Notes: generated by a model from the letters alone, not told the origin. Positions 1-10,356 are shown, numbered from the stretch's first letter. The stretch is 64,000 nucleotides of DNA from an uncultured Rubripirellula sp. (GCA_938075415.1 CALJHC010000016.1:124001-188000); one strand, 5' to 3'. Program-made: numbers and translations.

Positions 1-1036
1 TCAACTGGGCGTTCAAAATGAAATCCTTAATCCCACTTTCCGATCGCAATACGAATCCTTGACAAGGATTCTGGGTTTTCAGAATCAAATTGATCCAGCA
101 TCCAGGCTCTTGTTGACCTATTACCTATTGCTCCAGAATCGAATCACAGAGGCAATCGAACAGTTCAACTTGGTCGACCGCGATAACGTCGAAACCAAAT
201 TGCAATATGACTACCTTGCCGCTTTTTTGGCAATGCATCAAGCAAACTACGATCAGGCAACTCAAATCGCAATGAATTATCAAGAGTACCCCATTCCAAG
301 ATGGCGTTTGCGATTTGCAGAGATGTTGAAGAATCTGCAGCAAGGTCGGTCGTTGCAGGAGTCGGAAAATCTTGATGAGGATGCCTTGGAATCGAATCCT
401 CGTGAGGGAAGTCTTGCCATTGATGATAGGAACCGCAGGATGGGTGACGCTGCTGAGCAGGTTCCGGTCGTTGTCTTGGATATTGATGGAAATACGCTTC
501 GCATTGATCACCGTAATTGCGAAATGGCAACAGTGAACTTCTACGGTGTTGACCTAGAGTTGCTCTTTAGTAAAGCACCATTCGTAAGAGAAGATTTAAA
601 GCGAATGGCAATGGTGCGTCCCATGTTGAGTCAAGAGATCAAATTTGGCACTGCAAACGCGAGTACCGAATTTCAATTAGATAAAGCGATGCAGAGCCAA
701 ACTTTATTGGTCGAAGTGGTGACTGGTGCATCACGAAGCACATCCCTCTATTTTGGTGGTGGACTGACCACTTATGTCTCAGAGAGTTTTGGTCAGCTTC
801 AGGTAGCGGAACGCCAGACACAGAAACCGATCGCTAGCGCTTATGTGAAGGTGTATGCAAAATATCCCAACGGAGAAGTACGATTTTACAAAGATGGTTA
901 CACCGACCTTCGCGGAAGATTTGACTACGCCAGTTTAAGTGCGGCTGATGCCAAGGGTGCTGAGAGATACGCCATTCTCGTCAAGAGTGAAGATCAGGGT
1001 TCGACAATCCAAGAGGTAGCCAATCCGCTTAATTAA
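1..1036 (+). CDS. C-terminal part of a large TPR/Ig-like protein (5'-truncated)
   Basis: The frame is open from base 2 to the window edge, so the TTG near base 59 is probably an internal Leu codon and the true start lies outside the window. The first ~100 visible residues are helical and repeat-like (TPR-style pattern with Leu/Ala/Tyr spacing, e.g. TYYLLLQNRITEAIEQF). An acidic linker follows, then a beta-rich half. The end (AYVKVYAKYPNGEVRFYKDG, then TDLRGRF) looks like a carboxypeptidase-regulatory or macroglobulin-type Ig-like domain, as found in big secreted planctomycete proteins. No catalytic motif is visible. The family is inferred; the function is unknown. Confidence 0.6.
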   Translation, partial: QLGVQNEILNPTFRSQYESLTRILGFQNQIDPASRLLLTYYLLLQNRITEAIEQFNLVDRDNVETKLQYDYLAAFLAMHQANYDQATQIAMNYQEYPIPRWRLRFAEMLKNLQQGRSLQESENLDEDALESNPREGSLAIDDRNRRMGDAAEQVPVVVLDIDGNTLRIDHRNCEMATVNFYGVDLELLFSKAPFVREDLKRMAMVRPMLSQEIKFGTANASTEFQLDKAMQSQTLLVEVVTGASRSTSLYFGGGLTTYVSESFGQLQVAERQTQKPIASAYVKVYAKYPNGEVRFYKDGYTDLRGRFDYASLSAADAKGAERYAILVKSEDQGSTIQEVANPLN

Positions 1037-1107
1037 CACGCTCGTTGGTTAGCCGGCTTGAATCCAGTTCAATTTGCATTGCGTTGGGAAGGATAAAATT
1101 CTCTGCG

Positions 1108-3081
1108 CTAACGTTTACGTATGAATTCATCCGCATAACTGCGAACCTCTGTTCCGTTGAGAACATGAACTCTGCGTAATTGCTGGATATGTTCATCACT
1201 AAAAGATGAAAGTGGAATATGAACGAGGCGTTTCTTATAACGTTTCGCTAGTTTTCGCCAGCCAGCGCCAGGAGGTAACGCTGATAGCAATGCAATTTCT
1301 TTGCCTGCTGAGTGAAGGCATGATGCGCTGAGAAGACGTTCTTCCAGAGTTTCGCAATAATCGAGACGCGGATCTTGCCAAATATCCGGGATGGCCTTTG
1401 GTGGATACAGAAACAAAGCGCCGCCGTAAGTGCCCATGCCGATTCCAGGGCCAACCAACTCGTCCCTGAAATGAGTCGCGTAAAACGCTAGCGTGGATTC
1501 GTCTTGGTGCTCGGCAAACCAGGTGGTGCGCCACGGATACTCTCGAGGATCTGATGGAGAGTCAAACAGCATGACACAAGCATCTAGTATTCCACGGTTC
1601 GGCGGGTTCACACGAACGTAAATTTGTTTTTCATGCCAATGACGCAATGTGTCGCGGATGTCGATTCCGTCTTTCACGCTGGTTGTGAACTTTTCCGTAA
1701 CCGCCAGATCACTACCGAGAATGGATTTGGCTCGAGCAAATACTCGTGATCGAAACGTTTCAATTCGTGAATCTTCAGGTGGGTAACTGCACTGCGAGAA
1801 AGGATCCCAATTGTATTGCCAGTCTTTTTTTTCTGTTTGGTTTGGGCGACGCTGTAATTGAATGGTTCGCCACATTACCGGTGGGGCTGGTAATCGACTG
1901 ACCGTCGCGTGCGTGTCACCATTTGGAAGACGAGCCTGGTCAATTCCGAGCGTCACGCAATGGTGATCTTTTGTGTTGGAAAGGGGAATAGAATTACCTG
2001 CGTATTGATTAGCGATTTCCGCAATTCTGAGAGCGAATTCATCACCGAGGATTTGTTGAGTCGCCGTGACGATCGTGATAAGGTCCGGCGTTAATCTCCG
2101 ATGAATGAGTGACAGGTTGCGAATGTACTGCAGGCATTTTGATAAGTGCGAGGAGGTAACGCGTCGTCCGCGATCCTGAAGATCGGACCGGTAGGCATCT
2201 CGAGCTGCGATCAGCAACTCTTTAACACCATCGATTTGCATGTTCTCATCATTTTCTAGTTCTGATCTGGCTTTTTCATAAAGTGATGTGATGAAAGGAA
2301 GTTCGCCAAATAAAAAAGTGAGTGTTTTTGGTTCGATGTCATAGGTTTCGGTAAGTAGCGAATCCTGGCGTGGTTCACTGTCATTAAAATCAGAAAGGTC
2401 CGGATCTGCCGTGTCGGATAGACTGTTGTAAGCTTCGCGAATCCACGGCCAGTGAAGAACGCTTGTGACCATTAGGATTCGTTGATAGCGAGATTCTAGT
2501 TTTTTCAACCGTCCGGCCATGTAACGAATTCGGTTCTCTGTTTGTGAGTCAGGTGGCCGAGGAATGGCTGGCAGCACCGCTGCAGCGAATTGTTCCGGCG
2601 CTACATGCTTTACCGCGTAGGGATCGGGCATCACCGTCGCAAATGGCTGAAAAGAAGAGGATTCTAAATCAATGAATACTCTGGGAAGGTGTTCTCCCAA
2701 CGCAGCTCGAATCGCTGAAATGACCCCTTGGCACGGGTCAATCGGAACATAACTAATTGGAGGGGTCTCAGGATCGTCTTGTTCTTCGGTCTCAGGGTCC
2801 CAGTCTGTTGGTGCAGAGAAATTAGATGAATCGCCCATTGCAAAAGCGTCGGTTTGGGGCCGTTGGATCACAATGGAAGGGCGTGGTAGGTCGAGGATGG
2901 CGGACTCCACGCATCCTTGGAACGAACGTGGCAACGGAACTGCAAGACAGTCAAAATTTTTGTCGAGCATCCATTTACGTACAGTCAGCGCAAACTGCCC
3001 ACTGCCGTGAACGATGGGTAGCAGAGTCACATGCGGGCCAATGCGCAAAAGATCTGGTATCGATTGAACATCGTTTTGCAT
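1108..3081 (-). CDS. Hypothetical 657-aa protein
   Basis: I do not recognise this protein with confidence. It starts at an ATG (MQNDVQSIPDLL) and has no signal peptide or clear membrane segment, so it is probably cytoplasmic. Visible are an N-terminal alpha/beta-like part with VHGSGQFALT near residue 24, an acidic loop around residues 97-110 (DPETEEQDDPETPP), and a central helical part with many Arg/Lys. The pattern RYMAGRLKKLESRYQRILMV followed by HWPWIREAY faintly recalls TraB/ChaN-like families, where a helix with MA.R precedes a strand ending in a His; this is only an impression. It lies 238 bp downstream of the lipase-like gene on the same strand. Confidence 0.7.
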   Translation of the reverse strand: MQNDVQSIPDLLRIGPHVTLLPIVHGSGQFALTVRKWMLDKNFDCLAVPLPRSFQGCVESAILDLPRPSIVIQRPQTDAFAMGDSSNFSAPTDWDPETEEQDDPETPPISYVPIDPCQGVISAIRAALGEHLPRVFIDLESSSFQPFATVMPDPYAVKHVAPEQFAAAVLPAIPRPPDSQTENRIRYMAGRLKKLESRYQRILMVTSVLHWPWIREAYNSLSDTADPDLSDFNDSEPRQDSLLTETYDIEPKTLTFLFGELPFITSLYEKARSELENDENMQIDGVKELLIAARDAYRSDLQDRGRRVTSSHLSKCLQYIRNLSLIHRRLTPDLITIVTATQQILGDEFALRIAEIANQYAGNSIPLSNTKDHHCVTLGIDQARLPNGDTHATVSRLPAPPVMWRTIQLQRRPNQTEKKDWQYNWDPFSQCSYPPEDSRIETFRSRVFARAKSILGSDLAVTEKFTTSVKDGIDIRDTLRHWHEKQIYVRVNPPNRGILDACVMLFDSPSDPREYPWRTTWFAEHQDESTLAFYATHFRDELVGPGIGMGTYGGALFLYPPKAIPDIWQDPRLDYCETLEERLLSASCLHSAGKEIALLSALPPGAGWRKLAKRYKKRLVHIPLSSFSDEHIQQLRRVHVLNGTEVRSYADEFIRKR

Positions 3082-3319
3082 TGGTCTTCCGTAATCCCTG
3101 CCGTTTGTTGTTGATTGTCCGAGTCATTTCTCAAGCTTAGCGAATTGCATCGTGATGTTCACGTTGCTCACCGGTGGGGATTATCGAACAGAGCAAACCG
3201 TATGTCGACGAGTGAAAAGGGGCAGTCGGTTATTGACTGAAGGGGAATCGAGAGCAATACCACTTAAAGCGTCGATTTTACCCTCTCATGAACGTCGCGT
3301 TTATCGACTGAATACCGAG

Positions 3320-4321
3320 CTAATATTGCGTGAGAAAATCCATCGTCATTTTTTGTACCTCTTCGTTATCCATCAGAAAACTGTGGAGTACTGGAACCGT
3401 CTTCAACCACTTCGATCCGTCGAGCCGGGCTTCTTCCACACTCACGACAAGATCACCTGAGCCTTTTGTGAGAGGGTTTTGAATTGGTTGATCCGAGACG
3501 TCACCTGCTACGATGGCGAAGGGGAACTTGGGCGTGTCGAGCCGCTTCTCAAGGTTTTTCCAGTCGGGACCAAGTTCTAATCCACCTTCACCGGTTATCC
3601 AACCAAAGACACCAGTTGGGGCAAGTCTTTTCGCAATCAGAGCACCTTGATTTGGTGGTCCAAGCATTACCATCGATTTGCAGCGCTTCGCAACCTGATT
3701 GGGGTCATCTTTTCTTAAGTCACCTAGCAGGTGTCGTACAACAATATTGCCCATGCTGTGTCCTACAAATCGAAACTCGGAATTTTTCGGTAAATGTTCC
3801 AAGACATCACGAAGAGCCGACGCATGGTTTGCAATGGATCCCCTTGTGCTCGCGTAGGAAAATCGAATGACATTTTTAAAATCTTTTTTTTTCAGCTCGC
3901 GTTCCAGTGAATTCATTGATCCTCTCGTGCGCATCAGTCCATGTAAAAGCACGACGTAGGATTGTTGGTCTTCCAAGGTAGCGGTTGGCTTGCATTTTCG
4001 ATCAAGAACACCCTCACAAGTTGAACGGCGTCCCCAGCTCAGGCGAATGTTGTCAGGATCGAGGAGACGCCAATGTCCAGTGATGACATTCTGCTGAATA
4101 CGGAATCCTTGGCGATGAACATGATCAGTCCAGAATTGCATCCCACCAGTGGTTTTCCATGCGAGGTTCAACGGACCGCCCTCTTCTTTCTCGTTCTGCT
4201 TTGTGTCTTGTTTAGTACCTTGCTTTAATTGAACTTCATCCGCTAATGCCGAAGTAAGCAATAGCGGCGAGAGGATGAGTCCAATTATGGCTAAACGGTG
4301 AAACATCGAGCGGGAATTCAT
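3320..4321 (-). CDS. Secreted lipase/esterase-like alpha/beta hydrolase
   Basis: Probably a periplasmic or secreted serine hydrolase of the lipase/PGAP1-like group. Residues 8-28 form a signal peptide ending in SALADE. The core has an oxyanion HG motif (LLHGLM, His127), a nucleophile elbow GHSMG with Ser189, a likely acid Asp290 (GSGDLVV) and a catalytic His313 (VLHSF), in the canonical order and spacing. A Lys/Gln-rich linker separates the signal peptide from the domain. At 333 aa it is normal for such lipases. The substrate cannot be told; it could be an acylglycerol lipase or a GPI-deacylase-like enzyme. It is transcribed on the same strand as both neighbours but with gaps of 200-240 bp, so an operon is not certain. 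Confidence 0.85.
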   Translation of the reverse strand: MNSRSMFHRLAIIGLILSPLLLTSALADEVQLKQGTKQDTKQNEKEEGGPLNLAWKTTGGMQFWTDHVHRQGFRIQQNVITGHWRLLDPDNIRLSWGRRSTCEGVLDRKCKPTATLEDQQSYVVLLHGLMRTRGSMNSLERELKKKDFKNVIRFSYASTRGSIANHASALRDVLEHLPKNSEFRFVGHSMGNIVVRHLLGDLRKDDPNQVAKRCKSMVMLGPPNQGALIAKRLAPTGVFGWITGEGGLELGPDWKNLEKRLDTPKFPFAIVAGDVSDQPIQNPLTKGSGDLVVSVEEARLDGSKWLKTVPVLHSFLMDNEEVQKMTMDFLTQY

Positions 4322-4524
4322 GGTTGACTCGTAATAGGATGGATTTGCGAAGCAAATTCTTTACTCGGAGACTTTTGGGGTCTTGCGATCGCCCATATTC
4401 TGTAACGAGCCTTTCTCTCGATAAAGGTTTCGCAATAAATACTGCTTTTCGAAAACCTGAGGTGATTCAACACCGAGGTAAATCTGGTCAATTGGCAATC
4501 ATTCAACTAACACTACAAATCATA

Positions 4525-5637
4525 TCAGCCATCTGGCTTAGACTGTAATAAATCAATGAATTGGGTCTCATTTAGAACGCGATACTCAAGGGTTGAGCTT
4601 CGAAGAGATTTTGCAACACCCATGCAATCCATTTCGTTACCACTTGGTAATGAACGATTCTGATCACCCACCGATGTAGTGGTACCCTTTTCTACGCTTT
4701 GTGATTTCGCGTTACCCAAGATGACCAGGTCTGTTTGTTCATTGACTTGAGAGTGACAGGTGGCACCTGAGCAGGAAAGAAGTTGATTCGCAATTGATTC
4801 GCTCATGGATTGGAATTTTCCTTGAAGCACGACGCCTTTACCCGCAAGAGGTCGAATCAATTCAAGACGAATCATTAACCTTTGCCAATCAATTTCCTCT
4901 GGCTGGGCACCAGTCGATGGATGTTGTGTGAAGGGTTTTGCATGACTGGTTTCTCGACGAGATGTTGCATTCAGATCGACCGGTCTAAGAAACGGCAGAT
5001 GATTTGGTGATTCAGCAGGCTGGGGAACTTTTCTGATTTTGCGTTGATTGGTCGTTGGGCCTTTCATCCCCCATGATCCAGCTTGTCCACGTCGAAGCCG
5101 AAGCCGTTTTTCGAGATCAGGCAATGACGTAGATTCCTGATCGATTCCAGCGGCGAGCAATATTTTAGCGCAGGCAATTGCGTCTTCGAGAGCATCGTGG
5201 TGTCGGAATCGGATTCCCAACCATTCCGAAAGTGGTTTTAACCCATAGCGACGATGGTGCGGCCATGTTTTTCTTGCCACCGCACGCGTGCAGGTGTATT
5301 CCATGTCGGGAACTGGCAGATTGTGTGACCGCAATGACGCAATGAGAACACGGAGGTCGAATGATGCATTGTGCGCCACGAGACAGGTGTCGCCAATTTT
5401 GTCGATGATTTCTGGCCATAGCGTGTCGAACTCGGGTTCTTGTTCGACTTGTTCTGGTGTGATTCCGTGAATACGAATATTTGAATTCTGAAAGAAAAAA
5501 GGTTTTGGCCGTATCAGCCAACACGCTTTATCAATAACACGTCCTTCTTGCACTTTCACCAGACCCAACTGGCAGGCACTATCAGGCCGCCGGCTAGCCG
5601 TCTCGAAATCGATACTCGTGAATGTCGCAGAAAACAA
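4525..5637 (-). CDS. DnaQ-like 3'-5' exonuclease with BRCT-like C-terminus
   Basis: A DEDDh-family exonuclease. Exo I is IDFET (Asp10, Glu12), Exo II is HNASFDL (Asp94) and Exo III is HDALEDA (His147, Asp152), so all four metal-binding acids and the general base are present. The exonuclease domain covers about residues 6-165. A basic linker follows (residues ~170-240). Residues ~270-365 have the shape of a BRCT domain (GKGVVLQGKF, then a later DLVILGNA), as seen in planctomycete and some firmicute exonuclease-BRCT fusions. Likely roles are DNA repair or proofreading-type trimming rather than the replicative epsilon subunit. It is divergent from the PQQ-like gene, sharing a 255-bp intergenic region. 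Confidence 0.85.
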   Translation of the reverse strand: MFSATFTSIDFETASRRPDSACQLGLVKVQEGRVIDKACWLIRPKPFFFQNSNIRIHGITPEQVEQEPEFDTLWPEIIDKIGDTCLVAHNASFDLRVLIASLRSHNLPVPDMEYTCTRAVARKTWPHHRRYGLKPLSEWLGIRFRHHDALEDAIACAKILLAAGIDQESTSLPDLEKRLRLRRGQAGSWGMKGPTTNQRKIRKVPQPAESPNHLPFLRPVDLNATSRRETSHAKPFTQHPSTGAQPEEIDWQRLMIRLELIRPLAGKGVVLQGKFQSMSESIANQLLSCSGATCHSQVNEQTDLVILGNAKSQSVEKGTTTSVGDQNRSLPSGNEMDCMGVAKSLRSSTLEYRVLNETQFIDLLQSKPDG

Positions 5638-5892
5638 GGTTTTTCTACCAACGTGCGAGGGCTAAAAACAAAAGCAGGTGATTGAATGAGTAAGTGGAAC
5701 AGACCCATCCTAAGAAGTTGTCCCCCAAATCCTAGACTAGGAGGTTGCGAATCGAAGCGAATTGCTGCGGGAAAAGTTTGAGAAAATTCTTCTGGTTTCG
5801 CCTTGGTGCAAGTCTCGCAGGGCGCGAATTGGCACACGTTCGCCGTTCTCAGGTTAGATTATTGTAGGTGGCATCTATTTCACGAAACCTTG

Positions 5893-8800
5893 ATGAAAAA
5901 TACAAAAATGGCAAGTGCTTTTTTTAAACCTTCATTGCGACGAACCCAATCCAAGAGGTTTTTCGCTTGCACGATTTATGTTTCCTTGGTCGCGATGGTT
6001 CATCCAAGCTTCTTGATGGGTGAAGATTGGCCCATGTGGCGTTATGACGCCTCTCGAACTGCGGCATCACCGAACCAATTGCCCGCAGAACTTAATAGCC
6101 TTTGGACTATTCAATCAGATCCGCGCGAGCAAGCATGGGACGACCCACTCAATCTTGATTTGATGACGTACGATAAAATCTTTGAACCGATCATCACTCA
6201 AGGTGTGATGATCGTTCCCTACAACGAAGAATGCAAAGTCGTCGCGTATGATTTATTGACGGGTTCCAAGCTGTGGACATTTTTTGCTGAGGCTCCCATT
6301 CGTTTACCAGCAGCGAGCGAGAGTGGTTCCGTTTGCTTTGTCAGTGACGATGGGCATCTTTATTGTCTTGACGCGATGAGCGGAAATCTCCAGTGGAGTT
6401 TTTTTGGAGCACCGAGCAAGCAGCATGCGATTGGTAATCGCCGCCTCGTATCAGCGTGGCCAGCTCGGGGAGGTCCGGTCATAAGAGAAGGTTCTGTTTA
6501 TTTTTCTTCCAGTATCTGGCCCTTCATGGGAGTGTTTATTTATTCACTGGATCTGGAGACGGGAAATCTTAATTGGGTCAATGATCGTATCGGTTCGCAA
6601 TACATCAAGCAGCCACATAGCGCGCCATCCTTTGCTGGAGTTGCTCCGCAGGGTGTCTTTGTGGCGACCGATAAGCGGTTAATTGTGCCAGGTGGTCGAT
6701 CGGTACCCGCGGTCTTCAATCGAATCAGCGGCGACCTGCAACATTTTGAGCTCAATGCTGGTGGAAAAGGAAACGGTGGATCTTTTGTTGCCGCAAGCGA
6801 AGATCGTTACTTTGTGCACACGAGAAATAACGGGACGCGTGCCTTTTCGATGGCTGATGGTTCGAAGCAAGGTTTTACGCCGAATGAACCGGTGTTGTCT
6901 GCGAACCGAGTGTTTTCAGCAGAACAAGATGACAATGGATCCAACGTCATTCAATGCTACGGCAAGGGTGATCAGCTTCAGTGGTCAATCAAGGCCAATG
7001 GAACAGGCGATTTGATACAAGCGGGTGATCAGCTGGTAGCAGCTGGCGGTGGGCTGCTTTCGGTGATCGATCTTCCGCGAGAAAACCAGCCAGCGAAAGT
7101 GACCAAAACGCTATCGATCGAAGAAGATGTTGAACGCCTTCTCTTGGCGGATGAGACTTTGGTGCTTGTCACCCAGAGTGGAGCCATTCGTGCCTTGGGT
7201 CAATCACAGAGTGATGCGACCGTCGCGACCAAAGTAGTTAGCGATGATTCAGTTTTGTTGAATGAACAAGCTAATCATTTGGATAGTCAGGCCATAACAA
7301 CCGCGCATCAACTGTTAGATCAATTCAAGGAGCGTCAGCAGCAGAGTGGGTATTCGCTGTGGTTCGGCAATGCGGATAGTGAGACACTTAAAGCCTTCAT
7401 ACTGCAATCTGAATACGATCAAGTGATTGTTGTCGATCCTGATCTGGACGCTGTTGCGAGACTGCGTCGGTGGCTTGATGACCATGGCTTACACGGGCGT
7501 GTGACCGCCCATCACAGCCAATTTAGCGAGTTCCTTGCACCGAAATATGTGGCCAGTGCAGTGATTTGTGATTTCGGATCTAGTCCTGAGTCAATTCAAA
7601 CCGAGCTCCCTAATCTTTATGAATCAGTTCGACCTTACGGGGGTGTGCTTTGTTTATTAGGTCAGGCAAAACAACAGCAGTTCGTCAAGTTGGTCGAAGC
7701 ATGCCAGTTGGAGCAGGGTCAATTAAAGACGGAAGAATTCGGAGTGCTGGTGGAAAGAGTTGGGCGTCTGCCAGGTTCTGCTGACTGGACCCATCAATAC
7801 GGTGACGCCGCAAACACGATTAAATCGGATGACCAACGTGTGAAGTTACCGCTGGGCGTTCTGTGGTTTGGTGGTAGCAGTCATCTTGATGTCCTGCCGC
7901 GACACGGCCATGGTCCACCAGAACAAGTGGTCGGAGGGCGGTTGTTCATACAAGGTATCGATTGCTTAAGCGCCCGTGATGTTTACACCGGTCGAGTCCT
8001 GTGGAAACGGGAATTTGAGGACTTGGGTACGTTTGATGTCTACTACGATTCAACTTTTGAAGAGACGCCACTGAACCCAAAGTACAATCAGGTACATATA
8101 CCAGGGGCCAACGGCCGAGGCACGAACTACGTGGTCACTGAAGATCGTGTTTACATTGCTGAGGGACGGCATTGCCATGTTCTTGATCCCGCGACGGGCG
8201 AGACCTTGGTAATGATTGAGTTACCAAGGCAATCGGATGAACGCGAGAAAGATGAGCCGGCGAGAGACCGGCAAGAAGATAGCTTGAATGAACCAGAATG
8301 GGGTTATCTTGCTGTTTATGAAGATGTCCTGATCGGTGGATTGGGATTTGCCGATTACCGTCAGAGATATGGATTGCCGTTTGACGAAGACAAAGAACTG
8401 ACGCGATCACGTGCCGGTTTTGGTGCCAAAAGTGTTGATCGAGCGGCAAGTCAATCACTCGTTGGTTTTGACCGATACACCGGTGAGCTTCTTTGGAATG
8501 TTCAGTCCGAATTCAGCTTTTGGCATAACGGAATCGCCGCTGGTGGAGAACAGATTTATTGCCTTGACCGTTTTCCCGCTCGTGTTGAGCAGGCATTGAT
8601 GCGCCGAGGAACGAAGCCATCTGGTTCCTATCGTATTGCGGCTTTCGATTATCGAACTGGGGATTTGAACTGGGAAGTTAAAGAAGGTGTTTTTGGTACT
8701 TGGCTAAGTTACTCAGAAGAATTCGATCTGCTGCTTCAGGCGGGTTCTGCGGCAAGTGATCGACTGACCGACGAAACTTCGAAAGGAATGGCCGTTTATT

Positions 8801-10356
8801 TTGCCTCAGATGGTTCGGTGAAGTGGAAAAACGAGAACCTTCGTTATACCGGGCCATGCATCCTTCATCATGATTGGATCATTACCAATACAAATTCTTA
8901 CGCGGAATCCGCTGGTGCATTTTTCTTGCATGACGGCCGTCAGAAAATGGTGCCGCACCCAATTACAGGTCAACCACAACCCTGGCGCTTGAAACGTGCT
9001 TACGGATGCAATCACATTATTGCCAGTGAAAACATGTTGACGTTCCGATCTGGAGCTGCAGGTTATTACGATCTGCTCAATGATGGAGGAACCGGGAATC
9101 TCGGTGGTTTCAAGTCAGGTTGCACATCAAATTTGGTGGTGGCCAATGGTGTACTCAATGCACCGGACTATACGAGGACTTGCAGTTGTGCTTACCAAAA
9201 CCAGACTTCTCTTGCTCTCGTTCACATGCCTGATGTGGATGTTTGGAGCGTCGATGAATTCGCTGCAAAAATGACGAGCGGTGAGACCGTTGAGCGATTG
9301 GGTGTGAATTTTGGGGCACCAGGAGATCGTCGTCATCATGATGGAACTTTATGGGTGGAGTATCCAGTCGTTGCCGGTGCTTCGCCTCCGATCGCTGTGG
9401 AATGGAATCCAGAGGTGTCCGTGTCACGACGTCACTCAAGTCGACACGGCGAAAACGGCTATTCATGGGTCTTTGCGTCCGGTCTAAAAAATGTGACTAA
9501 TTTGCGTTTGAGATTGAAGGACGCCGGGACCAACCTCAACGGCAAATTGAAATTGGCGAACGTGGAGAATGATGCTGAGGAAAATATTACCGACGGTAGC
9601 GTTAGTCTGACTAGCAGTGATCTGGAGATGTCAGAGGAAGATCAGTTGCAGTTGATCGGGTTGCGATTCGAAGGTGTTCCGTTTTCCGAAGAACTGGATA
9701 AGCCGATATATCTGCAATTCACCTGTGATGAGATTTCAAAAGCACCAACACAACTTGTCATCACGGCACAAGCGACGGGCAATTCAAAGTCTTTCCAAGC
9801 TGCGGATCGTAATCTTTCGTCTCGAGCAAGAACAAAAAGTCAAGTGCCATGGCAAGTTCAGCCATGGACGAAGGTCGGTGAATCCGGGTTGAAACAGCGT
9901 TCCCCCGATATCAGGTCCCTGTTGAATGAGGTGCTGCAGCGTTCGGATTGGCAAGCAGGTCAGGCCCTTACCTTGTTCGTGCAGGGCGAAGGAAAACGAG
10001 TTGCCTGTGCGTTTGATGGTGACGAAAAGAAATCACCTTGTTTAATCTTTGATGAATTGATGCTTGCGGAAAGAGAATCGGATACGCTGCAGGAGGAGAA
10101 TCATTACCAAGTAAAATTATTCTTCACGATACCTGAAGATTACGATTCTTGTGATTTTAAAATTGGGATTCAGGGACAGTCCGAGCGCAGAGTGAGCCGT
10201 CTTGCATCTGAAGCTACTCAGTCAAAATTCGAGGTCGTAACAGTCGACGACGTGAAGATCAGGAAAGATCTGCGACTGAGCATTCAGGCAATTTCGGGCA
10301 CTCCACTTCTCAGTGGTGTCGAAATTATCCGACAAGAGTCTGTGAAGAACGATTAA
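5893..10356 (+). CDS. Giant PQQ-like beta-propeller protein with methyltransferase-like insert
   Basis: The ATG at 5893 is preferred to an upstream GTG/ATG-type start because it places a signal peptide (residues ~15-38, ending SFLMGED) at the N-terminus; the mature protein starts with the WPMWRYD motif typical of PQQ-like propellers. Repeats of the type L.G..LW.....(P/G)....P are spread over residues ~25-460 and ~660-1130 (for example YDLLTGSKLW, LDAMSGNLQW, YTGRVLWKREF, YTGELLWNV). Between them, residues ~470-630 look like a Rossmann methyltransferase fold (SLWFGNADSE, VIVVDPDLDAV, then a GLHGRV strand), with a degenerate glycine loop. The last ~350 residues are beta-rich and unrecognised. 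No paired Cys or Asp of true PQQ dehydrogenases is evident, so cofactor use is unknown. First of four exported-protein genes in the same direction. Confidence 0.85.
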   Translation: MKNTKMASAFFKPSLRRTQSKRFFACTIYVSLVAMVHPSFLMGEDWPMWRYDASRTAASPNQLPAELNSLWTIQSDPREQAWDDPLNLDLMTYDKIFEPIITQGVMIVPYNEECKVVAYDLLTGSKLWTFFAEAPIRLPAASESGSVCFVSDDGHLYCLDAMSGNLQWSFFGAPSKQHAIGNRRLVSAWPARGGPVIREGSVYFSSSIWPFMGVFIYSLDLETGNLNWVNDRIGSQYIKQPHSAPSFAGVAPQGVFVATDKRLIVPGGRSVPAVFNRISGDLQHFELNAGGKGNGGSFVAASEDRYFVHTRNNGTRAFSMADGSKQGFTPNEPVLSANRVFSAEQDDNGSNVIQCYGKGDQLQWSIKANGTGDLIQAGDQLVAAGGGLLSVIDLPRENQPAKVTKTLSIEEDVERLLLADETLVLVTQSGAIRALGQSQSDATVATKVVSDDSVLLNEQANHLDSQAITTAHQLLDQFKERQQQSGYSLWFGNADSETLKAFILQSEYDQVIVVDPDLDAVARLRRWLDDHGLHGRVTAHHSQFSEFLAPKYVASAVICDFGSSPESIQTELPNLYESVRPYGGVLCLLGQAKQQQFVKLVEACQLEQGQLKTEEFGVLVERVGRLPGSADWTHQYGDAANTIKSDDQRVKLPLGVLWFGGSSHLDVLPRHGHGPPEQVVGGRLFIQGIDCLSARDVYTGRVLWKREFEDLGTFDVYYDSTFEETPLNPKYNQVHIPGANGRGTNYVVTEDRVYIAEGRHCHVLDPATGETLVMIELPRQSDEREKDEPARDRQEDSLNEPEWGYLAVYEDVLIGGLGFADYRQRYGLPFDEDKELTRSRAGFGAKSVDRAASQSLVGFDRYTGELLWNVQSEFSFWHNGIAAGGEQIYCLDRFPARVEQALMRRGTKPSGSYRIAAFDYRTGDLNWEVKEGVFGTWLSYSEEFDLLLQAGSAASDRLTDETSKGMAVYFASDGSVKWKNENLRYTGPCILHHDWIITNTNSYAESAGAFFLHDGRQKMVPHPITGQPQPWRLKRAYGCNHIIASENMLTFRSGAAGYYDLLNDGGTGNLGGFKSGCTSNLVVANGVLNAPDYTRTCSCAYQNQTSLALVHMPDVDVWSVDEFAAKMTSGETVERLGVNFGAPGDRRHHDGTLWVEYPVVAGASPPIAVEWNPEVSVSRRHSSRHGENGYSWVFASGLKNVTNLRLRLKDAGTNLNGKLKLANVENDAEENITDGSVSLTSSDLEMSEEDQLQLIGLRFEGVPFSEELDKPIYLQFTCDEISKAPTQLVITAQATGNSKSFQAADRNLSSRARTKSQVPWQVQPWTKVGESGLKQRSPDIRSLLNEVLQRSDWQAGQALTLFVQGEGKRVACAFDGDEKKSPCLIFDELMLAERESDTLQEENHYQVKLFFTIPEDYDSCDFKIGIQGQSERRVSRLASEATQSKFEVVTVDDVKIRKDLRLSIQAISGTPLLSGVEIIRQESVKND

